Positions 18,573 through 28,507 of a DNA stretch of 64,000 bases are shown here, piece by piece. The first letter of the stretch is position 1; each line of letters begins with the position of its first letter. Under the pieces are notes generated by a model, which saw only the letters and a list, made by a program, of their open reading frames with translations, did not search any database and had not been told where the DNA came from. Made by a program: the position numbers and the translations under genes. This stretch comes from Nitrospirillum viridazoti CBAmc (GTDB lineage Bacteria > Pseudomonadota > Alphaproteobacteria > Azospirillales > Azospirillaceae): the NCBI RefSeq assembly GCF_000730165.1, contig NZ_CP022110.1, forward strand, positions 2,177,501 to 2,241,500, written 5' to 3'.

Positions 18573-21566
18573 ATGACGCCCCCACCGTCCTCCGAGGCAT
18601 CGTCGTCGTCCCGTACCCTGGCACAGTTCGGGAACGCATCGTCCATCACTGGTGGAACGCCCCGCGACGGGAACGGCCAAGGAGGCGGCGCCCAGGCGCC
18701 GGGCATGGGGCCGGAGGATGGCAAGGCGGCCGCACGTAAGAAGGTGCGGCTGCCGCTGCGCAAGCGCCTGTCCTACAAGCAGGCGCGCAACACCGCCCTG
18801 CTGACCCTGGCGCTGGGCATCATCCTGAACACCGCCCAGATCACCTACGACCTGTTCAATGTCGAGCAGCAGACCGACCAGCTGGTGCAGCAGGTGCTGA
18901 GCACGGCGCGCCAGCCGGCGGCGGAGGCGGCCTACGCCTTCGACCAGGCGCTGGCGGAACGGGTGCTGACCGGCCTGTTCGAGTACCGCCCCCTGTACCA
19001 TGCCGTGATCTATGAGGATTTCGGCAACCAGCTGGCCGCCAAGGACCGACCTGAGACGGAAGGCGGCCTGAAGTGGCTGGCGGAAATCCTGCTGCCCCAG
19101 GAAAAGACCTTCTCCATCCAGCTGGTCATCGAGCGCCACCACCAGAACGTGGGCGTGCTGAAGGTCAGCGTCGACCGCTACCTGATCGCGCTGGACTTCT
19201 TCCGCCGCTCGGCCATCGTGCTGGGCGTGGGCCTGGTGTGGACGGTGGCGCTGGCCCTGATCCTGGTCGTGGTCTTCTACATCTCGCTGTCCAAGCCCTT
19301 CCTGCGACTGACGCGCGGCATCGCCGCCGTGGACGCCCGCCGCCCGGCCGACCTGCTGCTGACCGTGCCGCCGCAGCATGCGGACGACGAGCTGGGCCTG
19401 CTGGCCAGCACCACCAACGAGTTGCTGCTGGAATTCGACCGCGCCCTGGTGGAGCGCGAGCGGGTGGAGGCCCGCCTGCGCGAGCGCGAGACACACCTGT
19501 CCGGCATCATGGACAACGTGGCCGATGGCATCATCACCCTGGACGAGGATCTGCGCGTCGCCACCATGAACCGCGCCGCCCACCAGCTGTTCGGATATGA
19601 GCCCGGCCAGGCCGGGGGACAGCCCTTCGTCAGCTTCATCGCCGACGAGGACTGGCCGCGGGTATCAATGGAGCTGATGACCAGCCTGCGGCGCCAGGGC
19701 GGCAGCCACAGTGGGGAGCAGCGGTCGGAGGTGCAGGGCCGCCGACGCGACGGCACCGTCTTCGCCATGGCCTTCAGCGTCAGCCAGATGCGCCTGGGCG
19801 CCCGCCGCACCGCCATCTGCGTCATCCAGGACATCACCCAGCGCAAGCGGTCGGAACGCGCCGTGCGCGAAAGCGAGGAGCGGCTGAAGCAGGCCGTCAG
19901 CGCCACCCGGTCCGGCGTGTTCGACGCCGACTTCGCCACCGGCCTGACGTGGTGGAGCCCCGAGTTCCTGGAGATGCTGGGCTACCCCGGCGGCGCCAGC
20001 CCCTGGCATGACAAGCCGCTGGAGGCCCTGCTGCACCCCGACGACGCGCCCGCCACCATGAGTACCATCGAGCGTTACCTGTCGGGCGAGAGCGGCGACT
20101 ACCTGAGCGTCTTCCGCCTGCGCAAGAACGACGGCAGCTGGCTGTGGATCGAAGCGCGCGGCTTGGCCATCCGGGATGAACGGGGCCGCCCCCTGCGCTT
20201 CACCGGCACCATGACCGACGTGACCGACCGCAAGCGCTTCGAGGAGCAGCTGCTGTATGTCAGCACCCACGACCCGCTGACCGGCTTGGCCAACCGCACC
20301 CTGCTGCAGGACCGTCTGCAGCACGCCATCGCCCATGGCGCCCGGAAGGGCACCTCCGTCGCCGTGCTGGTCATGGATTTGGACCGGTTCAAGCTGGTGA
20401 ACGACAGCCTGGGCAGCCAGGTGGGCGACAAGCTGCTGCGCGCCCTGGGGCAGCGCCTGGTGTCCTGCGTGCGCGCCGCCGACACCGTGGGCCGCATGGG
20501 CGCCGACGAGTTCATGGTGATCGCCGAGGATCTGCCGGAGCCGCAGGTGGCCGCCCGCATCGCCGAGGCCATCCTGGTGGGGCTGACCCGGCCCTTCGCC
20601 ATCGACGGCCAGCAGCTGTTCATCACCACCTCCATCGGCATCAGCCTGTTCCCCGGCGACGCGTCGGACACCGACGCCCTGCTGCGTGACGCCGCCACCG
20701 CCATGGACAACGCCAAGGCGGCGGGCGGCAACAGCTACCAGTTCTTCACCCCCCGCATGAACGAGGAGGCCGTGGCGCGGCTGTCCATGGAGCACGCGCT
20801 GCGCGAGGCCCTGGACCTCAACCAGTTCACGCTGCACTACCAGCCCAAGATCGACCTGGAGACGCTACAGCCGGTGGGGACTGAGGCGCTGATCCGCTGG
20901 CACCATCCAGAGATGGGCTCCGTCTCCCCCGCCCGCTTCATCCCCATGGCGGAGGAGAACGGCCTGATCGTCCCCATCGGCGAATGGGTGATGCGCACCG
21001 CCCTGACCCAGATCCGCGCCTGGCAGGAACAGGGGCTGCAGCCGCTGCCCGTGGCCGTCAACGTCTCCGTCCGCCAGGTCTCCTCCGGCCAGTTCGCGGA
21101 ACGGGTGCGTCAGCTGTTGCAGGAATACGGCGTGGGTCCGGAATTCCTGGAGCTGGAGATCACCGAGACGGCGATGATGTCCAACCTGGCCTACATCGCC
21201 GACACGCTGGCGGAACTGCGCTCCCAGGGCATCTCCATCGCCATCGACGACTTCGGCACGGGCTATTCCTCGCTGTCCTACCTGCGGCGCCTGCCCATCA
21301 CCACGCTGAAGATCGATCGCTCCTTCGTGTCGGAGGCGACCTCCAACACCGACACGGCCGCCATCGCCGCCACCATCATCGCCATGGGCCGGCAACTGGG
21401 CCTGACCGTGGTGGCGGAGGGAATCGAGACCGAGGAGCAACTGGACTTCCTGCGCCGGCACCAGTGCGACCAGCTTCAGGGCTTCTTCTTCTCAAAACCC
21501 CGCCCGGCGGACGACTTCTGCAAAACTTTTTTGAAGCCGACAAAGATGCACGCGGTGGCCTCCTGA
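18573..21566 (+). CDS. Membrane PAS-GGDEF-EAL cyclic-di-GMP protein
   Basis: 997 residues. A Ser/Gly-rich start is followed by a membrane helix near 70, a periplasmic sensor region, a second helix near 210-235, a HAMP-like linker, two PAS domains (about 305-420 and 430-555), GGDEF (about 560-720) and EAL (about 735-985). The GGDEF motif reads GADEF (residues 643-647), so cyclase activity is doubtful. The EAL domain looks complete: EALIRW at 771, NVSVRQ, ELEITE, IDDFGTGYSS, VAEGIE and QGFFFSKP. The likely role is a sensory phosphodiesterase for cyclic di-GMP, with the degenerate GGDEF perhaps as a GTP-sensing regulatory domain. Confidence 0.92.
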   Translation: MTPPPSSEASSSSRTLAQFGNASSITGGTPRDGNGQGGGAQAPGMGPEDGKAAARKKVRLPLRKRLSYKQARNTALLTLALGIILNTAQITYDLFNVEQQTDQLVQQVLSTARQPAAEAAYAFDQALAERVLTGLFEYRPLYHAVIYEDFGNQLAAKDRPETEGGLKWLAEILLPQEKTFSIQLVIERHHQNVGVLKVSVDRYLIALDFFRRSAIVLGVGLVWTVALALILVVVFYISLSKPFLRLTRGIAAVDARRPADLLLTVPPQHADDELGLLASTTNELLLEFDRALVERERVEARLRERETHLSGIMDNVADGIITLDEDLRVATMNRAAHQLFGYEPGQAGGQPFVSFIADEDWPRVSMELMTSLRRQGGSHSGEQRSEVQGRRRDGTVFAMAFSVSQMRLGARRTAICVIQDITQRKRSERAVRESEERLKQAVSATRSGVFDADFATGLTWWSPEFLEMLGYPGGASPWHDKPLEALLHPDDAPATMSTIERYLSGESGDYLSVFRLRKNDGSWLWIEARGLAIRDERGRPLRFTGTMTDVTDRKRFEEQLLYVSTHDPLTGLANRTLLQDRLQHAIAHGARKGTSVAVLVMDLDRFKLVNDSLGSQVGDKLLRALGQRLVSCVRAADTVGRMGADEFMVIAEDLPEPQVAARIAEAILVGLTRPFAIDGQQLFITTSIGISLFPGDASDTDALLRDAATAMDNAKAAGGNSYQFFTPRMNEEAVARLSMEHALREALDLNQFTLHYQPKIDLETLQPVGTEALIRWHHPEMGSVSPARFIPMAEENGLIVPIGEWVMRTALTQIRAWQEQGLQPLPVAVNVSVRQVSSGQFAERVRQLLQEYGVGPEFLELEITETAMMSNLAYIADTLAELRSQGISIAIDDFGTGYSSLSYLRRLPITTLKIDRSFVSEATSNTDTAAIAATIIAMGRQLGLTVVAEGIETEEQLDFLRRHQCDQLQGFFFSKPRPADDFCKTFLKPTKMHAVAS

Positions 21567-21804
21567 ACCCGGCTTGACGCCTACTGGCAACCCGGCAAAC
21601 ACCCCCTCGGAACGCCCCCGAATCCGAGTTGAACGGCGTTGCAGATTTGCCCTATCGGCCGCGGAATCCCTTGATCCTGTTCATCAATGCTTGACGGCAA
21701 CGCCCGGAAAACCGAGGCTTGGCGACAGAGGCTGGACGCGAGTCCCAGGCAGGAATGCCAGGAACGGTCGTGTCTTAAAAAAAACGTACAGGGAGGAAAG
21801 ACGC

Positions 21805-24030
21805 ATGGTGGCGAACGTCTTTGGGAAGTCGTGCCTGAAATCTCGTATTCTGGCGGGTGTCAGCGTCGCGGCGCTGGGCACATCGCTGTTCACTTCAGCG
21901 CCGGCGCGCGCCCTGGACTTCAACAGTGGCGATCTTCAAGGCAGCTTCAACACCACCTTGACCTTCGGCGGCCTGATCCGCGTTCAGGAGCGTGACAAGA
22001 ACCTGGTGGGCAAGGCCAACGGCGGCAACGCCTCCTCCATCAACCAGGACAACGGCGACCTGAACTATGGCACCGGCCTGGTGTCGGCGACCGGCCGCAT
22101 GACCAACGAACTGAAGCTGGACTACGACAACATCGGCTTCTTCGGCCGCGCGACCTTCTTCTACGACCCGATCAACAACGACGCCAACAGCACCTCGGCC
22201 GCCCGCACCGGCGCCTTCACGCTGAGCTCCACCGCCCGCGACCAGTCGGCGGCCTACGCTCGGCTGCTGGATGCCTACGCCTACGGCAACTTCGACCTGG
22301 GTGGCGGCACGTCGCTCAGCATGCGCGTGGGCAACCAGGTGCTGAGCTGGGGTGAAAGCACCTTCATCCCCAACGGCATCAACGCCATCAACCCGGTGGA
22401 CGTCTCCGCCCTGCACCAGCCGGGCACGGAACTGAAGGAAGTCTTCCTGCCGGTGCCGATGATCAGCGCCAACCTGGGCCTGACCAACAACCTCAGCGTG
22501 GAAGCCTTCTACCAGTTCAAGTGGGAGAAGACGCTGCTGGATCCGGCCGGCACCTATTTCAGCAGCGACGACGCGCTGTCGCCGGGCGCCCGCTACCTGT
22601 CCCTGCCCTTCGGCAACCCGCTGGCCAAGGACAGCCCTTTCCAGGGCGCCATCGAGGCCAACGGCACAGTCAAGAACCCCATCCTGGGCCAAGTCACGCC
22701 CATCGCGCCCTTCGGCACCAACGTGCCGCGCCTGAACGATCACAACGGCCGCGACGACGGCCAGTTCGGCTTCGGCGTCCATTATTCCGTGCCGGAACTG
22801 GACGACACCGACTTCGGCATCTTCTTCCTGAAGTACAACAACCGGGTGCCGGACCTGTCGGTCAAGGTGGGTAGCTTCGGCGACTTCGCATCCAACCCGG
22901 AGACGTTCAGCAACCACAGCGGCTACTTCGCCGATTACGTCAACGACATCAAGATGTATGGCGTCAGCTTCAGCACCAGTGTTGAAGGCGTCGCCATTCA
23001 GGGTGAGTATTCATATCGTCAGGGCCAGCCCCTGCAGTACGACGCCGTGGACGTCCTGCAGGCCATGCTGGCCGCACCCTCGGTCTTCGGCTTCATCCAG
23101 ACCGGGACGCAGCAGGGCGCAGCCTTGGGGGCCGCCCAGGGGGCCGCCCAGGGCACTGCCGCAGCTACCACCGCCTATCAGACGGCCGTGAACCGCGTCC
23201 TGTCCGTCGCTGCCCCGGCACTGGTCGGCACCAGCTTCACCGCGCTGCCGGCCCCGGTCCAGGCCGCCGTCCAGGCCGCCATCGCCGCCGCCGGCGGTCC
23301 CGCTTCGCTGGCCGCGGCCCAGGCCGCCGGTGCCACCCAAGGGGCCGCCGCCGGCCGCACCGCCGGCGCCACCGCCGGCGCGCAACAGGCCGCCACGGCC
23401 GCCGCCCATATCTTCAACACCAATGCGCTGATCCAGCGCCTGGGCGGCATCCAGGGCACCACCACGGCGCAGATCGAGCAGAGCGCGTCCCGCCTGTTCG
23501 GCACCACCATCCAGGGCTATGGCCGCTACGACATCAGCCAAGTCCAGATGACCTTCACCAAGGACCTGCCGCCTATGATGGGTGCCAATCAGGTCATCCT
23601 GGTGGGCGAAGTCGGTGCCGATATCGTGCACAACATGCCGGACGGCGTACACTTCAGCGGCACGGGCACCAACGTGGGCGGCAACGCCAACTTCCTGGGC
23701 CTGGGCGGTATGGAGAGCGTGGCCACCAGCGGTTTCGGCACCGAGTTCTCATGGGGCTACCGCCTGGTCGCCCGCTTCGACTACCTGAACGCCATCGGCG
23801 GCATCAACCTGATGCCCCGCGTCGTCTGGGAACATGACGTGCACGGCACCACGCCGCTGCCCGTCGGCACCTTCATCGATGGCCGCAAGGCCGTGTCGGT
23901 GGGCCTGACCGCCACCTTCCTGGACAAATGGTCGGCCGACGTGAACTACACCAACTTCTTCGGCGGTGGTGACTTCAACCTCATCAACGATCGTGACTTC
24001 ATCAGTTTCAGCGTGAAGTACTCCTTCTAA
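21805..24030 (+). CDS. DUF1302 outer-membrane protein
   Basis: 741 residues with a signal peptide (cut near ARA-LDF). The family is predicted to form an outer-membrane beta-barrel; many strands alternate Tyr/Phe and polar residues, and the last residues VKYSF end in Phe as barrels do. A low-complexity Ala/Gln/Gly insert (AAQGAAQGTAAATT onward) lies near residues 430-545. ATG 21805 is chosen because GGGAGGAAAG lies just upstream and a signal peptide follows; the longer frame is not plausible. The YCF48-like and RND genes come next on the same strand, a combination that suggests an envelope-spanning export route. Confidence 0.88.
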   Translation: MVANVFGKSCLKSRILAGVSVAALGTSLFTSAPARALDFNSGDLQGSFNTTLTFGGLIRVQERDKNLVGKANGGNASSINQDNGDLNYGTGLVSATGRMTNELKLDYDNIGFFGRATFFYDPINNDANSTSAARTGAFTLSSTARDQSAAYARLLDAYAYGNFDLGGGTSLSMRVGNQVLSWGESTFIPNGINAINPVDVSALHQPGTELKEVFLPVPMISANLGLTNNLSVEAFYQFKWEKTLLDPAGTYFSSDDALSPGARYLSLPFGNPLAKDSPFQGAIEANGTVKNPILGQVTPIAPFGTNVPRLNDHNGRDDGQFGFGVHYSVPELDDTDFGIFFLKYNNRVPDLSVKVGSFGDFASNPETFSNHSGYFADYVNDIKMYGVSFSTSVEGVAIQGEYSYRQGQPLQYDAVDVLQAMLAAPSVFGFIQTGTQQGAALGAAQGAAQGTAAATTAYQTAVNRVLSVAAPALVGTSFTALPAPVQAAVQAAIAAAGGPASLAAAQAAGATQGAAAGRTAGATAGAQQAATAAAHIFNTNALIQRLGGIQGTTTAQIEQSASRLFGTTIQGYGRYDISQVQMTFTKDLPPMMGANQVILVGEVGADIVHNMPDGVHFSGTGTNVGGNANFLGLGGMESVATSGFGTEFSWGYRLVARFDYLNAIGGINLMPRVVWEHDVHGTTPLPVGTFIDGRKAVSVGLTATFLDKWSADVNYTNFFGGGDFNLINDRDFISFSVKYSF

Positions 24031-24143
24031 TCCTGCCTCCCCGTCACGGGACCGCTGACTTTCCCCCAGCGGCCCGTGACAGGGTCAGCATCCCTTTCCC
24101 GGTTTTATGGGCGCCGGCCACCGAGAGGCGGTCCGCGACTTGA

Positions 24144-25196
24144 ATGATGAAATGCCGCCCCCTCGCCGCCCGGCTCGCCGCCGGCGCCCTGTCCCTGGCC
24201 CTGGCCTCCAGCCTCGCCCCCGGAGACAACCTAAGAGCGAGGGAGATGGCGGCCGGCGACACCCCCTCATCATCCGACATCAAGGTCACCGCGCCCATCG
24301 CCGGGAAGACCCCGGCCACCAACGCTCCCATCCCGGCGCTGCTGGCCCCTCTCGCCCCGCGCTCGCTGATCCTGGCCGGCACGCTGGCGGGCACGCGGCT
24401 GGTGGCGGTGGGGGAACGCGGGCATATCCTGCTGTCCGACGACAATGGCCACAGCTGGCGCCAAGTGCCCGCCCCAGCCAACGCCACCCTGACCGGCGTG
24501 CGCTTCATCGACGCCAAGCAGGGCTGGGCCGTGGGCCATGACGCCACCATCCTGCACACCACCGATGGTGGCGAAAGCTGGACCCTGCAGAATTTCGCGC
24601 CCGACTGGGAACAGCCCCTGATGGATGTGCTGTTCGACGACGCCGACCACGGCATTGCGGTGGGCGCCTACGGCCTGTTCCTGGAGACGGCCGACGGTGG
24701 CAAGACCTGGACCAAGCGCCGCATCACCGATGACGACCTGCACCTGAACGCCATCTTCGCCACCGGCGGCGACACCCGCATGGTGGTGGGCGAGGCCGGC
24801 GGCGTCTACACCAGCGCCGACAGGGGCCGCACCTGGACCAAGCGCCCCCTGCCCTATGAGGGCTCGCTGTTCAGCGGCGTGACGGTGGGCGACGGGACCG
24901 TGGTGGTCTTCGGCCTTCAGGGCCACGCCTTCCGCTCCACCGATGGCGGCCAGAATTGGCAGACCATAGACACCGGCACCAAGGCCGGCCTGATGGGCGG
25001 CGTCGCCACCCCCGATGGCCATGTCGTCCTGGTGGGCGCGTTGGGCACCGTGCTGAGCAGCAGCGACGGCGGCGCCAGCTTCAAGCTGACCTACCGCCCC
25101 GACCGCCTGGCCCTGGCCGATGCGGTCCGCGGCGCCGATGGCACCTTGATCCTGTTGGGCGATGAGGGCCCCAAGCTGATGGGCGCGCTGCCCTGA
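24144..25196 (+). CDS. YCF48-like exported beta-propeller protein
   Basis: 350 residues. A signal peptide covers about residues 1-28. The rest carries repeated Asp-box/BNR turns (SDDNGHSW, TDGGESW, ADGGKTW, ADRGRTW, TDGGQNW, SDGGASF) about 45 residues apart, a six- or seven-bladed propeller as in the Ycf48/Hcf136 photosystem assembly factors. No photosynthesis gene is near. Its place between the DUF1302 barrel and the RND pump suggests a periplasmic adaptor. ATG 24144 or 24147 could be the start. Confidence 0.85.
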   Translation: MMKCRPLAARLAAGALSLALASSLAPGDNLRAREMAAGDTPSSSDIKVTAPIAGKTPATNAPIPALLAPLAPRSLILAGTLAGTRLVAVGERGHILLSDDNGHSWRQVPAPANATLTGVRFIDAKQGWAVGHDATILHTTDGGESWTLQNFAPDWEQPLMDVLFDDADHGIAVGAYGLFLETADGGKTWTKRRITDDDLHLNAIFATGGDTRMVVGEAGGVYTSADRGRTWTKRPLPYEGSLFSGVTVGDGTVVVFGLQGHAFRSTDGGQNWQTIDTGTKAGLMGGVATPDGHVVLVGALGTVLSSSDGGASFKLTYRPDRLALADAVRGADGTLILLGDEGPKLMGALP

Positions 25197-25254
25197 CCGC
25201 CAGCGCCGCCCCTGACCGCCTTTTCCCGGTTCCCCCGTTTCCCCCGAGTGCCCG

Positions 25255-27633
25255 ATGACGTCCCTGCCCCGCTTCCTCGACGCCCTGATCTTCCGCCACC
25301 GGCAGGTGGTGCTGGTGCTGTTCGCGCTGGCCACGGCCTTCTTCGCCTGGCAGGCCAGCCACCTGGCGGTGGACACGGCCTATGAGAAGCAGCTGCCGCA
25401 AGAACATCCCTATATGAAGACCTTCCTGCAGTATCAGAAGGAATTCGGCGGGGCCAACCGGGTCGTGGTGGCGCTGAGCGTCAAGAAGGGCGACATCTAC
25501 ACGCCGGAATTCTTCACCAAGCTGAAGCAGGTGACGGATGAGGTATTTTTCATCCCCGGCGTGGACCGGGCCAGCGTTACCTCCCTGTTCACCCCCAATG
25601 TCCGCTTCATCGAGATCGTTGAAGATGGGTTCAGCGGCGGCAACGTCATCCCGGCGGAGTTCAAGGCCACGCCGGACTGGCTGAACGTGGTGCGCGGCAA
25701 CGTGCTGAAGTCCGGTCAGGTGGGCCGCCTGGTGGCGGAGGACTTCACCGCGGCCTTGGTCAGCATCCAGCTGCTGGACCGCGACCCCAGCACCGGCGCC
25801 AAGCTGAACTACATGGACGTGGCCAAGAAGCTGGAGGCCATCCGGGGCAAGTACGGCGATGACGCGGTGGACATCCACATCATCGGCTTCGCCAAGGCCA
25901 TGGGCGACGTGGCCGACGGCACGGTGGGCGTCATCGGCTTCTTCGGCGTCGCCTTCGTCATCACCGCCATCCTGGTCTATGTCTACGGGCGGTCGTTCCG
26001 CATGACCGCCGTGCTGCTGGCCCTGTCGGTCGTCACCGTCATCTGGCAGTTAGGCCTGCTGGTGCTGATGGGCCTGGCCATGGACCCCATGTCCATCCTG
26101 GTGCCCTTCCTGGTGTTCGCCATCGCCATCAGCCATGGCGTGCAGAACGTAGGCACCATCACGCAGGAGATCGGCAAGGGGGCCGACGCCTTCTCCGCCG
26201 CCCGCATCAGTTTCCAGCGCCTGCTGGTGCCCGGCGCCAGCGCCCTGGTGGCCGATGCCATCGCCTTCCTGACCATCCGCATCGTCAAGATCCAGATGAT
26301 CCAGGAACTGGCGCTGTCTGCCTCGGTCGGCATGGTCATCATTGTCATCACCCACCTGATGATCCTGCCGGTGGCCCTGTCCTTCCTAACCTTGGGTGAC
26401 AGCTACCGCCGCCGCGTTTCCGGCCAGGTGGACCGTTTCGACGCCGTGTGGAAGGTCTTCACCGTCTTCGCCCGGCCCAAGGGCGCCATCCCGGCCCTGA
26501 TGATCGGCCTGGCCGTCTTCGCCTGGGCGCACCATGAGTCCGGCCGCCGCGTCATCGGCGATGCCGAGGCCGGCGTGCCCGAACTGTGGCCGGACAGCCG
26601 CTATAACAAGGATGCGGATTTCATCGCCGCCCATTTCGCCATCGGCGTGGACATCATCCAGGTCATCGCCGAGGCGCCGGCCAATGGCTGCATCGATTAC
26701 AATGTCGCCTCCCAGGTGGACGACTTCGCCTGGCAGATGCGCAATGTGGACGGCGTGCAGTCCACGCTGTCGCTACCCCAGGTGATGAAGACCGTCAACA
26801 TGGGCTGGAACGAGGGCAACCTGAACTGGCGGGTCCTGCCCCGCAACAGCCAGGTGCTGGTGCGCGCCGTCTCACCCGTCGAGACCTCAACCGGCCTATT
26901 GAACGCCGACTGCTCCGTCATGCCCATCATGATCTTCACCAAGGACCATAGGGCGGAGACCATCGACCGCGTGGTCAAGGCGGTGGAGACCTACAACAAG
27001 GCCCATGGCACCGGCGCCAAAGATAAGGGCGCCATCCGCTTTCGCCTGGCCACCGGCAATGTCGGCGTCATGGCCGCCACCAACCAGGCGGTGACGGCGG
27101 CCGAGACGCCCATGCTGCTGTGGGTCTACGGCACCGTGCTGGTGTTCTGCGCCCTCACCTTCCGTTCCGTCGTCGGCACCATCGCCACCGTGCTGCCCCT
27201 GGTCGTCGTCTCGGTGCTGTGCGACGCGCTGATGGCCGAGCTGAAGATCGGCCTGAAAACCAGCACCCTACCGGTCACCGCCCTGGGCGTGGGCATCGGC
27301 GTGGACTACGGCCTCTACATCTTCAATCGTCTGCAATCCTATCTGAAGCATGGCCTGGGCTTCGCCGAAGCCTACTACAAGACCCTGCAGGAAACCGGCA
27401 GCTCCATCCTGTTCACCGCGCTGACCCTGGCGGTGGGCGTCGCCACCTGGTCCTTCTCCGCCCTGAAGTTCCAGGCCAACATGGGCGAGCTGCTGACCTT
27501 CGTCTTCATCGCCAACATGTTGGGCGCCATCATCCTGCTGCCCGCCATCGCCGCCACGCTCTACCGCCTGTTCCCCCGACTGTTCGAGAGCGAGGTCAAG
27601 CGGGCGCAGAAGCGGACGTTTGCCGCGCATTGA
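25255..27633 (+). CDS. RND superfamily (MMPL-type) transporter
   Basis: 792-residue inner-membrane protein with two repeats. Each has one helix, a large periplasmic loop and a five-helix bundle (the first bundle starts near VIGFFGVAFVITAILVYVYG, the second near LLWVYGTVLVFCALTF). This is the layout of the MMPL/HAE2-HAE3 exporters that move lipids or other hydrophobic compounds by proton motive force. GVGIGVDYGLYI and ISHGVQNVG are the membrane motifs of this branch. No membrane-fusion protein is encoded nearby. It follows the YCF48-like gene after 58 bases. Confidence 0.9.
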   Translation: MTSLPRFLDALIFRHRQVVLVLFALATAFFAWQASHLAVDTAYEKQLPQEHPYMKTFLQYQKEFGGANRVVVALSVKKGDIYTPEFFTKLKQVTDEVFFIPGVDRASVTSLFTPNVRFIEIVEDGFSGGNVIPAEFKATPDWLNVVRGNVLKSGQVGRLVAEDFTAALVSIQLLDRDPSTGAKLNYMDVAKKLEAIRGKYGDDAVDIHIIGFAKAMGDVADGTVGVIGFFGVAFVITAILVYVYGRSFRMTAVLLALSVVTVIWQLGLLVLMGLAMDPMSILVPFLVFAIAISHGVQNVGTITQEIGKGADAFSAARISFQRLLVPGASALVADAIAFLTIRIVKIQMIQELALSASVGMVIIVITHLMILPVALSFLTLGDSYRRRVSGQVDRFDAVWKVFTVFARPKGAIPALMIGLAVFAWAHHESGRRVIGDAEAGVPELWPDSRYNKDADFIAAHFAIGVDIIQVIAEAPANGCIDYNVASQVDDFAWQMRNVDGVQSTLSLPQVMKTVNMGWNEGNLNWRVLPRNSQVLVRAVSPVETSTGLLNADCSVMPIMIFTKDHRAETIDRVVKAVETYNKAHGTGAKDKGAIRFRLATGNVGVMAATNQAVTAAETPMLLWVYGTVLVFCALTFRSVVGTIATVLPLVVVSVLCDALMAELKIGLKTSTLPVTALGVGIGVDYGLYIFNRLQSYLKHGLGFAEAYYKTLQETGSSILFTALTLAVGVATWSFSALKFQANMGELLTFVFIANMLGAIILLPAIAATLYRLFPRLFESEVKRAQKRTFAAH

Positions 27634-27707
27634 CCGGGGCTGCGGCGGCCTTTCGTCATGACAATGTCGGGCGGTTTTGCCATACTTGGACGTCAAGGAG
27701 ATGCCCG

Positions 27708-27998
27708 ATGGCCAAAACCGCCCCGCGTACTCAGAAGCTTGATCTGAGGCTGACGCCCAGCGCCAAGCACACCCTGCAACTGGCGGCCGTCGCCACCTCA
27801 CGGTCCGTCAGCGAATTCGTGATCGAGAGCGCGCTGGCGCGCGCGGCGGAAACACTGCCGGATAGGACACGGTTCGATCTCGATACCGAGCAATGGCAGG
27901 CCTTCCAGGACGCCCTGGATGCGCCGGCAAAGCCCATCATGGAACTCAAGGCGCTTCTGGCCGAGCCCAGCGTGTTCGAGCAATCCCGAGCCAAATGA
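27708..27998 (+). CDS. DUF1778 antitoxin (TacA-like)
   Basis: 96 residues. An N-terminal ribbon-helix-helix domain (KLDLRLTPSAKHTLQLAA, SVSEFVIESAL) should bind the operon promoter. The C-terminal helix (DTEQWQAFQDALDAP) is the toxin-binding part known in TacA. The stop overlaps the start of the GNAT toxin. ATG 27708 follows CAAGGAG. Autoregulation by the pair is expected from the family. Confidence 0.88.
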   Translation: MAKTAPRTQKLDLRLTPSAKHTLQLAAVATSRSVSEFVIESALARAAETLPDRTRFDLDTEQWQAFQDALDAPAKPIMELKALLAEPSVFEQSRAK

Positions 27999-28492
27999 GC
28001 GCACCGCGCATCGAGAAGCTCGGCCGTACCCACGCTGTCGAGGGGTTCGACTGCGGCAAGGAAGCACTCAACCGCTTCCTGGTCCGCCACGCCTTGCAGA
28101 GCCAGCAATCCGGCGCGTCCAACACCTACCTCGCCTTGAAGGGCGATCGTGTCGTCGGCTTCTACAGCCTTGCCGTCGGCGAAATCGCCCATGCGGACGC
28201 CGGCGAACGTCTGACCAAGGGCATGGCACGCCATCCGGTGCCCGTCATGCTGCTGGCACGGCTCGCCATCGCCGTGGACTGCCAAGGCCAGAAGCTTGGT
28301 GCCGGGCTGCTGAAGGACGCGATGGTGCGGACACTGCAAGCGGCGGACCTGGCAGGCATACGCGCTCTGGTGGTCCATGCCAAGGATGACGAGGCCCGTG
28401 GCTTTTATGAGCGTTATGGCTTCGCCCCGTCACCCAGCGATATCTATCACCTACACATCCTACTGAAGGACGTGCGACAGACGGTCGCCTGA
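27995..28492 (+). CDS. GNAT acetyltransferase toxin (TacT-like)
   Basis: 165-residue GNAT enzyme. TacT-type toxins acetylate aminoacyl-tRNA and stop translation. The pattern IEKLGRTHAVEGFDCGKEALNRFL, GFYSLAVG, LLARLAIAVDCQGQKLGAGLL (acetyl-CoA binding loop) and FYERYGF fits the family. It starts at ATG 27995, overlapping the antitoxin stop. The stop lies 15 bases from the convergent gene at 28508. Confidence 0.88.
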   Translation: MSAPRIEKLGRTHAVEGFDCGKEALNRFLVRHALQSQQSGASNTYLALKGDRVVGFYSLAVGEIAHADAGERLTKGMARHPVPVMLLARLAIAVDCQGQKLGAGLLKDAMVRTLQAADLAGIRALVVHAKDDEARGFYERYGFAPSPSDIYHLHILLKDVRQTVA

Positions 28493-28507
28493 CACTACAA
28501 GGCGCTG

